Shown here: in pieces, positions 47,473 to 58,108 of the stretch
Layout of the letters: every line of letters starts with the position of its first letter
Position numbering within the stretch: the stretch's first letter is position 1
Source: Mariprofundus sp. NF
GTDB lineage: Bacteria > Pseudomonadota > Zetaproteobacteria > Mariprofundales > Mariprofundaceae
DNA length: 64,000 nt
Direction: 5' to 3'
Assembly (NCBI RefSeq): GCF_013387455.1
Contig: NZ_VWNC01000001.1
Location: 310,001-374,000 of the forward strand
Program-made: the position numbers and the translations under genes
The notes under the pieces: generated by a model
Database searches by the model: none
What the model saw: only the letters and a program-made list of their open reading frames with translations
Told to the model about the DNA's origin: nothing

Positions 47473-47584
47473 CATTTCTGAATCATCACGTTAAAAGGCA
47501 GATGTTGCAGGCTGCCTGTTCTTCAGAAGGCCGGTTTTAAGTTGAAGAACCTGGAAGTTACATGCCAAACACCAGGAGTTATGG

Positions 47585-49996
47585 ATGACCATTCAACTTG
47601 TTGGAAACATCATGAGCAGGGAAGTCATAACGGCACATGCCGATATGAGGCTTTCCGAGATCCTTACCCTTCTCTCAGAGCATAATATCAGTTTTGTCGT
47701 ACTCAGAGAGGGCAGCAAACCTGTTGGTGTGATTACCGAACGTGATATCGTACATTTAACTGCTGAAAATCTTGATACATCACGTCTGACTGCCCGTGAT
47801 GTGATGAGTAGTCCGGTCGTGGTATCCAGCGGCTGTGAAGTGGATATCGCTGAGGCCTATCATCGCCTGAAACTGCAGAATAAGCGGCATCTGGTTATCG
47901 TCACCGAATCAGGTGATATCCTGGGTGTTGTGACACTTAGCGATTTTATCAAACATCTCGGCGTAGAAGCATTTATTGAACATAAACCGCTGAATCATGT
48001 TTTGACTTCCAGCCCGACGACCGTTGAACCTGGTACGACAGCACTGCAGGCGATCAGGCTAATGGACGAACAGAAAATCAGCTGCATCATTATTGCAGAG
48101 CAGGGCAAGCCGGTTGGCATTCTTACCGAACGTGATGTGGCGCGAATCAGTACAGCAGGCTTAACAGATTTGCATGTTGTGACGATTGGTGAGTTGATGA
48201 CCCAGCCTGTTGTTGTGGCACATGCGTATATGAATACATCCGATGCCTCAAAACTTATGCGCAGTAAAAACATAAGACATCTGATTGTTGTTGATGATGA
48301 TGGATTGATTGTTGGTGTGGTCACTGAAACAAACATCGTCAGAGGTATGGAAGGTCGTTATGTCCAGAGTTTAGTGGAGCTTCTGGATGAGAAAGAAGCT
48401 GAACTGCGCATCATTAATGAGGAGCTTGAGGCGCGTGTAAAGGAGCGGACCAAAGCGCTGTCTCGGGAGATCAAAGCGCATAAGGCGATTCAGAGCGCGA
48501 TGCATAAGCTCACACAAGCGCTGGAGCAGGCTGGTGAGGCGGTACTGATTACCGACCGGGATGGTTGCATTGAGTATGTGAATGAGGCTTTTGTAGAGAC
48601 CACAGGTTATACACTGCAAGAGGTGCAGGGTAAAAACCCGAGTTTGCTTCAGTCGGGCCGTCAGGATAAGGCGTTTTATGAACTTATGTGGCGATCGATT
48701 GTTGAGCATGGTGTCTGGAAAGGGGTGGTCTGGAACAGAAGGAAAAGTGGTGATATCTATCCGGAGCAGTTGCATATTCGTTCGATCAGGGGAGAAGATA
48801 ACCGCGTCATCAACTATGTAGGCACATTTTCAGACATCACTGAGAAGATGGCCATGGAGGCTGAGTACAGACATGCCCAGCGTATTGAAGCTGTTGGTGC
48901 GCTGGTGGGTGGCGTTGCCCATAACTTTAATAATATTCTCGCCGGTCTCGGAGGTAATCTCTATCTGGCCATGCAGAAGGCAGAAACCTCCCCTGAGCTC
49001 CTCTCCTATCTCAGGTCTATAGAGGATCTGACCGATCAGGCTTCAGAGATGGTTCGCCAGCTTTTAACCTTTGCGCGCAAAGAGGTGACAGAGAAAAAGA
49101 GTATTGCACTCACGCCTCTGATGCGGGAGACCCTGAAAACCTCGCGCATGGGGGTGCCGGAGAGTATCCAGCTATCCGGTGATTTCTGTGATGAGTCACT
49201 GAGTATGTTTGGTGATGCAACACAGCTGCAGCAGGTGTTGATGAATATGATCAATAATGCCCGCGATGCCATTGGTGACAGAGATACCCGAACCATTGCA
49301 GTGGCGCTTAAAAGGATTGATGCCGATGATGCCCTGTTAAGCAGGCATGAGAAGTTAAGAGAGAGGCAACTGGCTTGCCTTACTATCGAAGATAGCGGCG
49401 AAGGTATTGCAGAGGATGTTCTGGAACACGTTTTTGAACCCTTCTACTCGACAAAAGAGGTGGGCAAAGGAACTGGTCTGGGGCTATCGATGTCCAAAGG
49501 TTCTATTGAGTCGCATGGCGGAGTGATCGAAGTGGAGTCGACACCCGGCAAAGGAACACGATTTGCGATTTACCTTCCTCTGCTGGCTAACAGCCCTGCT
49601 ATGGAGGGTTCGCAAAGCACGGAGACTCTGCAGGGCGACGGCCAGTTGATCCTGCTGGTTGATGATGATCCGGTTGTGCTTGATAGTGCAAAAGGTGTTC
49701 TTGAGATTCTTGGTTATCGTGTGCTTTCGGCGGACGATGGTGAGCAGGCTTTTGATCTGTTCCTGGAACATCTTCAGGATCTGGCGCTGATTATGACCGA
49801 TGTTGTGATGCCGAATATGGGAGGCCATGAGCTGGCCCAGAAGGTGCGGCAACACTCCGCAGTGCCGATCATATTTATGACAGGTTACGATTACGAACAG
49901 AAGATTCATGGCAGTGATGCACTGATGGCGACCATCTCCAAACCCTTTAATGTGCAAAAGCTAAGTCTGGTGCTTTCCGACTTTCTTAACGGCTAA
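47585..49996 (+). CDS. CBS-PAS hybrid histidine kinase
   Basis: An 803-aa soluble kinase. Four CBS motifs (two Bateman pairs, about residues 5-125 and 135-255, with GVITERDIVH, GVVTLSDFI, GILTERDVARI and GVVTETNIV) suggest adenine-nucleotide sensing. A coiled coil (about 260-305) leads to PAS (about 310-420), an H-box, an HATPase with GKGTGLGLSM, and a receiver with LVDDDP, DVVMPNMGG and SKPF. The H-box reads VAHNFNNILAG, so the acidic residue after the His is Asn. Start ATG 47585; an AGGAG site sits upstream. No membrane helix was seen. Confidence 0.92.
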   Translation: MTIQLVGNIMSREVITAHADMRLSEILTLLSEHNISFVVLREGSKPVGVITERDIVHLTAENLDTSRLTARDVMSSPVVVSSGCEVDIAEAYHRLKLQNKRHLVIVTESGDILGVVTLSDFIKHLGVEAFIEHKPLNHVLTSSPTTVEPGTTALQAIRLMDEQKISCIIIAEQGKPVGILTERDVARISTAGLTDLHVVTIGELMTQPVVVAHAYMNTSDASKLMRSKNIRHLIVVDDDGLIVGVVTETNIVRGMEGRYVQSLVELLDEKEAELRIINEELEARVKERTKALSREIKAHKAIQSAMHKLTQALEQAGEAVLITDRDGCIEYVNEAFVETTGYTLQEVQGKNPSLLQSGRQDKAFYELMWRSIVEHGVWKGVVWNRRKSGDIYPEQLHIRSIRGEDNRVINYVGTFSDITEKMAMEAEYRHAQRIEAVGALVGGVAHNFNNILAGLGGNLYLAMQKAETSPELLSYLRSIEDLTDQASEMVRQLLTFARKEVTEKKSIALTPLMRETLKTSRMGVPESIQLSGDFCDESLSMFGDATQLQQVLMNMINNARDAIGDRDTRTIAVALKRIDADDALLSRHEKLRERQLACLTIEDSGEGIAEDVLEHVFEPFYSTKEVGKGTGLGLSMSKGSIESHGGVIEVESTPGKGTRFAIYLPLLANSPAMEGSQSTETLQGDGQLILLVDDDPVVLDSAKGVLEILGYRVLSADDGEQAFDLFLEHLQDLALIMTDVVMPNMGGHELAQKVRQHSAVPIIFMTGYDYEQKIHGSDALMATISKPFNVQKLSLVLSDFLNG

Positions 49997-50018
49997 TCAG
50001 AATAGTTTTGGGTCTGTG

Positions 50019-51107
50019 TTAGAGCAGATCGAGAGCCCGGTCCAGGCCGCCGTAGGAGAGGGCGTAGGGGGCCAGTTCGCGCACACGCGGTTTGGCGTGA
50101 AAGGCGATACCCATGCCTGCCACCTCAATCATCTGCAGATCGTTGGCGCCATCACCGATGGCAATGGTTTGAGTCATCGGAATGTTCCACTCTTTGGCCT
50201 TATTCAGCAGGGCTTCGCGTTTACTTCTGGCATCGACGATTTCACCGATAAAACCACCGGTCAGTTTGCCATCAACAATCTCCAGTTGATTGCCCTGTGA
50301 GAAATCCAGTCCGAGTTTCTCTTCAAAGTAGTCGGTGAAGAAGGTGAAGCCGCCGGAAACCAGACCGGTCTTCCAGCCGTGTGCCTGTAGCCCTTTGATC
50401 AGCGCTTCAGCACCGTCGGTAAGAACAATACGTTCATCCAGTACACGCTGCAGCACAGATGCATCCAACCCTTTGAGCAGTTTGACGCGCTCAGTGAAGG
50501 AGGCGACAAAATCGAGTTTACCCTCCATCGAGAGCTGGGTGATGGCGGCGACCTGCTCCTTGATACCCATAAAATCGGCGATCTCATCGATACATTCGTT
50601 CTGAATCAGCGTGGAGTCCATATCCATCAGCAGCAGACCGGGCTCGGCAAGGTTGGGGGAGGGTTTCAGTGCAGTGACCGCGATATCCACCTTCAGTCTC
50701 TCGGAGAGCGGGCGCAGGCGCGTGGTCATGGTTGTAGCATCTGCACTACCGGTCAGCAGCATGCGGCAGTGGCCGGGTTGTGTGCTGACCTGCAACACAC
50801 CGATACGCTCAAGCATCAGCGATTCACAAATCTCCTTGAATGCGCTGAAATCATCACAGCCGAAGATGTGGGCATTCATGTGCGCTGCATCCAGTTCCGA
50901 CTGCCAGATATCCAGCCGTTTTCCCTCTTGCAGATTGATCTGCATCTGAACTGCTTCAAGTGTCGCACAGCCATAGTGTTCGCGCAGGCGATAGGCGTCA
51001 TGGGTGCTGCAGAGTAGAAGACGTCCACCACCGGGGGTTGCAAATAGCGGTGAGTTAACCGGGATCGGCAATTCATAGTCTGGTGGTAGCAGGAAATTAC
51101 TCAGCAT
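50019..51107 (-). CDS. serB: Phosphoserine phosphatase
   Basis: A 362-aa HAD phosphatase, last step of serine synthesis. The N-terminal half (about residues 1-155) carries ACT-like sequence. The C-terminal HAD domain has LLLMDMDSTLIQNECIDE (nucleophile Asp), LVSGGFTFFTDYF (Ser) and AIGDGANDLQMIEVAG (Asp pair). Long SerB with an N-terminal regulatory part is common in proteobacteria. It lies directly upstream of the kinase's 3' end in opposite direction and follows mfd by about 35 bases, so mfd-serB co-transcription is possible. Confidence 0.96.
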   Translation of the reverse strand: MLSNFLLPPDYELPIPVNSPLFATPGGGRLLLCSTHDAYRLREHYGCATLEAVQMQINLQEGKRLDIWQSELDAAHMNAHIFGCDDFSAFKEICESLMLERIGVLQVSTQPGHCRMLLTGSADATTMTTRLRPLSERLKVDIAVTALKPSPNLAEPGLLLMDMDSTLIQNECIDEIADFMGIKEQVAAITQLSMEGKLDFVASFTERVKLLKGLDASVLQRVLDERIVLTDGAEALIKGLQAHGWKTGLVSGGFTFFTDYFEEKLGLDFSQGNQLEIVDGKLTGGFIGEIVDARSKREALLNKAKEWNIPMTQTIAIGDGANDLQMIEVAGMGIAFHAKPRVRELAPYALSYGGLDRALDLL

Positions 51108-51141
51108 GGCAGGGCTCCTGAGGTGATAGAGGGAATGAGCA

Positions 51142-54100
51142 TTACGATGCTGAACTATTCAGCAGGGAATCGAGAAAGGCAATGCAGCCTTTAAGGCGTT
51201 GACGAATCTCCGATTCACGCAGTAGCAGCGTGAGATTGCCATCCGGTGTAAGACGGAAACGGTTGGGCTCAGCCTGTACACGCATCAGAAGATCAACCGG
51301 TTCAATCGGAGAGTTGGCAGTGAAGTTGAGGCGGATGCCCTGATTCGAGGCACGGAGCGATGCCAGTGCCAGAGCTTGCGAACGCCAGCGGATACGGGCT
51401 GTTTCCAGACAGTATTTTGCTTCATCGGGCATGCGACCGAAGCGGTCGGTCATCTCTTCAAAGAGCATGCTGATCTGGTTGTCATCAACAGCACGGTAGA
51501 TGCGACGATAGAGATTCAACCGCTCGCCCGGTTGCGGCACATAATTCGGAGGCAGGATGGCATTCACACCAAGATGCATGTCGGTTGGCTGAACCGGCTT
51601 TTTAGCTTGTCCACGTGCTTCAGAGACCGCTTCGCTGAGCATCTCCATATACATATCCAGTCCGATCTCTTCGATCTTACCGCTCTGTTCCGCACCCAGC
51701 AGATTACCTGCACCGCGAATCTCCATATCCTGACGGGCCAGCAGGAAGCCGGCGCCCAGTTCGGTATGCTCGGCAATGGCCTGCAGTCGTTCACGGGCAT
51801 CGGCGGTCATAGCGCGGGCATCCGGGGTGAAGAGATAGGCATAGGCCTGACGATGGCTACGCCCAACGCGGCCACGGATCTGGTGCAGTTGCGAGAGCCC
51901 GAGCAGGTCGGCGCGTTCAATAATCAGGGTGTTGGCATTGGGCACATCCAATCCGGACTCGACAATCGTGGTGCAGACCAGAATGTGCAGGCGCCCTTCG
52001 TAGAAGGCCATCATCTGGCGATCGAGTTCAGCCGGACTCATCTGGCCGTGAGCGATGCCAATCTCAGCCTCGGGAATATCTTCACGCAGGCGTGCGGTGA
52101 TGCGTTCGATGCTCTTAACATGGTTGTGCAGATAGTAGACCTGCCCACCACGATAGAGTTCACGCCGGATCGCCTCATTGGCAATATGGGCATCAAAGCT
52201 GGATACCATGGTGCGGATCGCTTCGCGCTCAGCCGGTGGTGTGCTGATAATCGAAACCTGACGCAGGCCCGAAAGGGTCTGATGCAGGGTGCGCGGAATT
52301 GGCGTAGCGGTAAGGGTGAGCAGATCAACAGCGGTGTTGAGAGCTTTGAGCTTCTGCTTGTGTTTTACACCGAAACGCTGCTCTTCATCAACAATCACCA
52401 TGCCGAGATCAGCAAACTCAAACTGCTCGGAGAGCAGACGATGGGTACCGACCAGCAGGCGAACTTCACCACTGCTAATACCCTGTCGGATACGATCGAC
52501 CTCTTTTTTACCCTGCAGGCGGGAGATCATCTCTACCTTCAGACAGGTACCGGAAAAGCGTTCGCTGAAGCTGGAGAAGTGCTGGTTGGCCAGTACAGTG
52601 GTCGGGGCAAGGATCGCCACCTGACGTCCTGATTGGGCAACGACAAAAGCAGCGCGCATGGCCACCTCTGTTTTGCCAAAACCGACATCACCACAGACAA
52701 CACGATCCATTGGCCGGTCCAGTGCCAGATCAGCCAGCACCGCATCAATCGCTTCGGCCTGATCATCGGTCTCCTCAAAGGGGAAACGGGTGACAAACTC
52801 TTCAAAGGCATCAAACAGTTCGCCCTTAAGCTCGATTGCCGGACGTCTCGCACCGGTTCGCTCTGCTTCTACTTCGATCAGCTCATGGGCCATCGCCAGT
52901 AGATCGCGCTCTACACGTTCACGGGTGCGCTTCCACTTTTCTGAGCCCAGCGTATTGAGTTTGGGTGACTCTTCGCCGGTATAACGGTGCAGGCGGGAGA
53001 GCTCTTCAACCGGTACAAAGACGTGTGAACCGGAGGCGTATTCGATTTTGATGAAGTCAGCCAGCTCATCGGCATCTCCCATCGTTTCAAGTCCCTGATA
53101 GCGTCCGACACCGTGATCCTCATGCACAACCGGGTCTCCGACTCGCAATTCTGCAAGAGAGTTGAAGATATCTGCACGCAATACCGTGGTGCCATGACTA
53201 CGTTTGCGTGGCAGGCGCTGGCCGAGTAGTTCGCGGCCGGTGAGCAGCAGTAGTTTTTTATCAGGCAGGGCAAAACCGCTATCGAGATACCCGATGCAGC
53301 TGCTCAATTTTTGCTGTTTGCTGACCTGCTGCGGATGCATCTCGGCAATGGGGAGATGCAGTCCGGCACACGCTTCAAGCATGCGCTCCTGCTGACCCAG
53401 ACCATGGGCAATCAGACTGATCGACCAGCCTGCATTGATGCGTTCGGCTAATGCCTCCTGAAGTGCATGCAGCGGCTGCCTGCGATCACTGAAGTCGGTA
53501 ATGGATGGTGCTGTCTCAATCGCTTTGCCATGCAGGGTTTTGCAGCGGGTGGCTGTATCAACGGCATAGAGCTCCTGCGGAGAGATGCTCGGTTCGGCAC
53601 TGGCTTTGACCATCTCAAACTGGGCGCGTACCTGTCCGGCAAATGCAATTTGCTGCTGTTCAAGCCCTTCGGCAGCATAGATCGCTGTCGCTTTTGGCAG
53701 GTAATCAAGCAGCCGGGCGGTATGCGGATAGGCCAGTGGCAGCAGCGCCTCAATGCCGGGATGAGGGCGACCGACCATGGCTGCGGAGAGCATCGGGTGT
53801 TTGCGCAGTTGCGGGAATCGTGCCCTGAATGCCGATGCGAAGGTCTCCTGCCCGGCTTTGTCGAGGATCACTTCACGTACAGGTACCGAGGTGAAACGAT
53901 CAAGTTCTTCACCACTGCGCTGGGTTTCAGGATCGAAGCGGCGAATCGATTCAATCTCATCACCAAACAGATCGATGCGCAGCGGGGTGGTCTCGGTGGC
54001 AGGCCATACATCGAACAAGCCGCCTCGGGCGGCAAACTCGCCCGCCGCCAGCACGCGTTCGGAGGCGATCATGCCCGCTTCACTCAAGCGTGATTTAAGT

Positions 54101-54507
54101 ATGCTGATATCAAAGGGGGCTCCGACCTCCAGTTTCCAGACTTGGGAAGCTACGGTTTCCGGTGGTGCGATACGCTGCAGCCAGGCGGGTAGGGCTGTAA
54201 GCACCAGACCATTGGCATTGGGCGTGTTAAGTAGTCGACCAAGCGTTGCGAAGCGTTGTCCAACGATGGCGTGGTGCGGCGACACACGATCATAGGGCAG
54301 TACTTCCCAGGCAGGGAATCGCCACAGCAGTTCGGGCTCATCCTGCAGGAAAAAGGCAATCTCTTCAGCCAGCTGCCGGTAGCTGCGCAGATCGGGGCAG
54401 ATCCAGACAGAGAGTTTGCCGCTGCGAGCAAGCGTGGCCAGTTGCCATGCCAGACCTGTCATTGCTGATGATCTGGCCGGGATTTTATCTTGACTGCTCT
54501 CATTCAT
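51142..54507 (-). CDS. mfd: Transcription-repair coupling factor Mfd
   Basis: An 1121-aa Mfd, close to the usual 1150. It displaces stalled RNA polymerase and recruits UvrA. The order is a UvrB-like N-terminal part (FPAWEVLPYDRVSPH), an RNA-polymerase-interaction domain (VGDPVVHEDHGVGRYQGL) and RecG-like motor domains with GDVGFGKTEVAMRAAF (Walker A), DEEQRFG, TATPIPRTL, STPPAER and QIRGRVGRS. A C-terminal D7/TRCF domain (about 1000-1090) follows. No frame break was seen. Confidence 0.98.
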   Translation of the reverse strand: MNESSQDKIPARSSAMTGLAWQLATLARSGKLSVWICPDLRSYRQLAEEIAFFLQDEPELLWRFPAWEVLPYDRVSPHHAIVGQRFATLGRLLNTPNANGLVLTALPAWLQRIAPPETVASQVWKLEVGAPFDISILKSRLSEAGMIASERVLAAGEFAARGGLFDVWPATETTPLRIDLFGDEIESIRRFDPETQRSGEELDRFTSVPVREVILDKAGQETFASAFRARFPQLRKHPMLSAAMVGRPHPGIEALLPLAYPHTARLLDYLPKATAIYAAEGLEQQQIAFAGQVRAQFEMVKASAEPSISPQELYAVDTATRCKTLHGKAIETAPSITDFSDRRQPLHALQEALAERINAGWSISLIAHGLGQQERMLEACAGLHLPIAEMHPQQVSKQQKLSSCIGYLDSGFALPDKKLLLLTGRELLGQRLPRKRSHGTTVLRADIFNSLAELRVGDPVVHEDHGVGRYQGLETMGDADELADFIKIEYASGSHVFVPVEELSRLHRYTGEESPKLNTLGSEKWKRTRERVERDLLAMAHELIEVEAERTGARRPAIELKGELFDAFEEFVTRFPFEETDDQAEAIDAVLADLALDRPMDRVVCGDVGFGKTEVAMRAAFVVAQSGRQVAILAPTTVLANQHFSSFSERFSGTCLKVEMISRLQGKKEVDRIRQGISSGEVRLLVGTHRLLSEQFEFADLGMVIVDEEQRFGVKHKQKLKALNTAVDLLTLTATPIPRTLHQTLSGLRQVSIISTPPAEREAIRTMVSSFDAHIANEAIRRELYRGGQVYYLHNHVKSIERITARLREDIPEAEIGIAHGQMSPAELDRQMMAFYEGRLHILVCTTIVESGLDVPNANTLIIERADLLGLSQLHQIRGRVGRSHRQAYAYLFTPDARAMTADARERLQAIAEHTELGAGFLLARQDMEIRGAGNLLGAEQSGKIEEIGLDMYMEMLSEAVSEARGQAKKPVQPTDMHLGVNAILPPNYVPQPGERLNLYRRIYRAVDDNQISMLFEEMTDRFGRMPDEAKYCLETARIRWRSQALALASLRASNQGIRLNFTANSPIEPVDLLMRVQAEPNRFRLTPDGNLTLLLRESEIRQRLKGCIAFLDSLLNSSAS

Positions 54508-54582
54508 CGGGCGCGCATCCTGCCGGAAAGTGGCTGGATCATCTACGTACTTAAATAGTTTATAAGGCTGCTGAGATACGCA

Positions 54583-55227
54583 TTAACGAGGAGAGATTTT
54601 ATCTCTTGCCTGCTTGATGATCCGGGTCATCTCTTCGGTCGATTCGAGGATGTCTTCAACACCTTTTGTAACATTGTCCGGCAATTCGCTCATGAGCAGA
54701 AGGTCGCCTGCCATCATGATGCCGGTCAATGCATTATTGAGATCGTGAGAGAGTTTGGAGCAGAACTGATCGCGACTACTCTCAGTCTGAGCCAGTTTAA
54801 GTTTTCCATCAGCGATGGCGGAGAGCAGTCCCCGTTTCTCCTGATGAATGGATAACTGCTCCAGCGCATTGACTATGCGTGCCTTGAACAGTGTCGCATT
54901 AAACGGTTTGAGAAGGAAATCATCGGCACCGGCTTTGATGAAGGAAGCGATAGCATTGAGATCATCTGTACCGGAGATCATCACAATGGCTGTTTTATTG
55001 AGCCTCTGATCCTCCCTGACTGTTTCGATGATCTCCATACTGTTGGAGCCCGGCATCATAATATCAAGCAGAATTAGATCGGGTCTCTGCTGTTCGATCA
55101 TGGTTAGCGCATCACTGCTGCTGGCGGCGGAGATAGCTTCAAAGCCCAGCGCCCGAACCAGCTTTTCGAGAATATTGCGGATGATATCCTCATCATCAAC
55201 GATAAGAATCAGGGGTGTTCTGCTCAT
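54583..55227 (-). CDS. Response regulator with HisKA domain but no ATPase domain
   Basis: A 214-aa protein. A receiver domain (about residues 1-125) has LIVDDE, LILLDIMMPGSN with the phosphoacceptor Asp, MISGTD and LKPFN. It is followed by a HisKA-like helical hairpin with FCSKLSHDLNNALTGIMMAG, the NtrB-type H-box. The protein then stops, with no HATPase domain. It could pass phosphate as a phosphotransfer unit or lie downstream of the hybrid kinases. It is not next to a kinase: mfd is downstream and mgtE divergent. Confidence 0.85.
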   Translation of the reverse strand: MSRTPLILIVDDEDIIRNILEKLVRALGFEAISAASSSDALTMIEQQRPDLILLDIMMPGSNSMEIIETVREDQRLNKTAIVMISGTDDLNAIASFIKAGADDFLLKPFNATLFKARIVNALEQLSIHQEKRGLLSAIADGKLKLAQTESSRDQFCSKLSHDLNNALTGIMMAGDLLLMSELPDNVTKGVEDILESTEEMTRIIKQARDKISPR

Positions 55228-55323
55228 CTATTCAGTCCAGTGATACGCACTACGTAAACGTAGGCAATCTGATGAGCTTTGTACATATGCTTTTAACCGG
55301 GCTGTATGAATAAATGACCATTT

Positions 55324-55351
55324 CAAGGCTACTGGCAGTGGTGTAGCCTTG
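55324..55351 (+). promoter_or_regulatory. Hairpin in the mgtE leader
   Basis: CAAGGCTAC (55324-55332) and GTAGCCTTG (55343-55351) form a perfect 9-bp stem with a 10-base loop, 45 bases before the mgtE start. No known Mg2+ riboswitch sequence (ykoK or mgtA type) was recognised. The gap from 55228 is otherwise featureless. Confidence 0.35.
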
Positions 55352-55395
55352 CGCTGTTCGCTAGTCCCTGTAAACAGATACTGAGGAGGAGTGCA

Positions 55396-56757
55396 GTGCA
55401 TAACCATGATGACAGTCAGGAACTGCTAAGCAGCAAGGAAGCACTGCATCTCGCCAAGTGGGATGAGTCACGACTTGAAGAGCTGTTGTCGACGATGCAC
55501 GGCTCGGAACTCGGTGAGCTTCTGCTTGCCTGCCGCAAGGATAGTGAACGTCATACCCTGATTGAATATATTCCCGATGAGATGCTGGGTGAGGTGCTGC
55601 TCGAACTGCCGGAAGGTATGCAGGAGGATCTGCTTGCCGATTACAAGGCCGGTGAAGTTGAGGATTTTGTAGCCCATCTCGATTCCGATGATGCAGCCGA
55701 TATTCTGCAGGCGGTGGATAAAGAGGTGGCCGATGAGGTCATTGAACATCTGGAGCCGGCAGAGCGACGCGAAATCGAACAACTCATGATCCATGATGAG
55801 GAGTCTGCCGGTGGTCTGATGCAGGCTGAGCTCTTCAAGGTGCGTGATGACTGGTCGGTCGAGAAGGTACTGCAGGTGCTGCGCCGCTTTGGCAGGGAGA
55901 TCGAAAACCTTAACTACGTCTATGTTGTCGATGATGATGATCTTCTGGTCGGAGTCCTGTCACTGCACGAGCTGCTGTTTTCCGAACCGGATGTGATTGT
56001 TGCATCGGTTGCCAAAGCAGATTTTCCACGTGCTTTTGCCGGACAGGATCAGGAAGATGTGGCGCACATCTTTGAAAAATATGATGTGCTGGCACTGCCG
56101 GTTGTTGATGAGCGGGGCGTGCTTGTCGGCCGCATTACCGCCGATGATGTGATCGATGTGATTCAGGAAGAAGCAACCGAGGATATGTTTAGACTGGCAG
56201 CACTTTCGGATGATGACGACCTGGCTGAACCGGTCGGCATTACTGCGCGCAGGCGTGGTGTCTGGCTGGCTGTGAATCTGATGACCGCCATTGCCGCTTC
56301 CTTTGTCATTGCTCAGTTTGAGGCGACCATTGCGCAGATTGTGGCGCTGGCCGTGTTGATGCCGATTGTTGCCAGCATGGGCGGCATTGCCGGCACCCAG
56401 ACATTGACGGTGATTGTACGCGGTATTGCGCTTGGAAGGGTTACCTTTGCCAATTCACGCCGTACGCTGATCAAAGAGGTGTCGGTCGGTTTGGTTTCCG
56501 GCATTACCTTTGCCGTAGTGATCGGCACCATTGCCTCATTCTGGTTTCCTGATCTGGGTATCAGACTGGGCTGGATTATTGCTGCGGCGATGATGATCAA
56601 TCTGTTTGCCGCCGGTCTTGCCGGTTCAATGATTCCTCTTACTCTGCAACGGCTGAATATTGACCCGGCACTGGCATCAGGCACGATTCTGACTACGGTG
56701 ACCGATGTCGTCGGTTTCTTCTCGTTCCTCGGCCTGGCAACCCTTTTCCTTATCTGA
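55396..56757 (+). CDS. mgtE: Magnesium transporter MgtE
   Basis: A 453-aa Mg2+ channel. Start GTG at 55396 with GAGGAGGAG upstream. The N-terminal helical domain (about residues 10-130) has the ELPEGMQEDLLADY and HLDSDDAADIL repeats, then paired CBS domains (about 135-255) that sense Mg2+, a plug helix, and five membrane helices (about 285-453) including VLMPIVASMGGIAGTQTLTV, the selectivity region. Full length. Probably transcribed alone; its leader holds a hairpin. Confidence 0.95.
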   Translation: MHNHDDSQELLSSKEALHLAKWDESRLEELLSTMHGSELGELLLACRKDSERHTLIEYIPDEMLGEVLLELPEGMQEDLLADYKAGEVEDFVAHLDSDDAADILQAVDKEVADEVIEHLEPAERREIEQLMIHDEESAGGLMQAELFKVRDDWSVEKVLQVLRRFGREIENLNYVYVVDDDDLLVGVLSLHELLFSEPDVIVASVAKADFPRAFAGQDQEDVAHIFEKYDVLALPVVDERGVLVGRITADDVIDVIQEEATEDMFRLAALSDDDDLAEPVGITARRRGVWLAVNLMTAIAASFVIAQFEATIAQIVALAVLMPIVASMGGIAGTQTLTVIVRGIALGRVTFANSRRTLIKEVSVGLVSGITFAVVIGTIASFWFPDLGIRLGWIIAAAMMINLFAAGLAGSMIPLTLQRLNIDPALASGTILTTVTDVVGFFSFLGLATLFLI

Positions 56758-56766
56758 GGATTGCAC

Positions 56767-56902
56767 CGCCAAGGGCGCAAAGGTTCGCAAAGGAAAATCA
56801 ATATTATATAGCAGTTGGCGACAGATCAGCCTCGGTGTCCGCTTTGTCATTCGCCGTTGAATGCCCCTTTCAAATACTTTGCGCTCTTTGGGCCCTTGCG
56901 GA
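56767..56902. repeat. Imperfect palindromic element between mgtE and trxB
   Basis: The left arm, CCGCCAAGGGCGCAAAGG.. (56767-56794), and the right arm, ..CTTTGGGCCCTTGCGG (56877-56902), are inverted repeats of about 26 bases with a few mismatches around an 80-base centre without genes. Such GCGCAAAGG arms look like a small non-autonomous repeat. No target duplication was identified by eye. Confidence 0.45.
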
Positions 56903-56943
56903 AAATGATTTTCTGTCATTGCGATTCGGGGGGGCTGCGCTAG

Positions 56944-57912
<969 letters not shown>

Positions 57913-57926
57913 CAGCAACAATGATT

Positions 57927-57960
57927 GAAAAAAAGGGCCGCTTTTAGCGGCCTTTTTTTT
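57927..57960 (+). terminator. Intrinsic terminator after trxB
   Basis: GGCCGC, a TTTTA loop and GCGGCC, with eight T after and an A-run before, so it can also act on the other strand. Confidence 0.92.
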
Positions 57961-58108
57961 GTACCTGAGGAACAGAATGGCAAGTGAATAACAGTGATAG
58001 TGATTTTTGGCATTATCATTGCTCGTACATATGGGTACATGAACAAACAGCTTCTCCAGGAGTGTGTTGAATGAGTCGTGATCATTTATTATTGAATGGG
58101 CTAACCCG

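Noticed and set aside
51376-52632. Long plus-strand open frame (418 codons) across mfd
   Set aside because: It lies wholly antisense to the well-supported mfd motor domains and shows no family motif or ribosome site.
55228-55395. Mg2+ riboswitch before mgtE
   Set aside because: Only one 9-bp hairpin is present in 168 bases, and no ykoK or mgtA leader sequence is recognisable.
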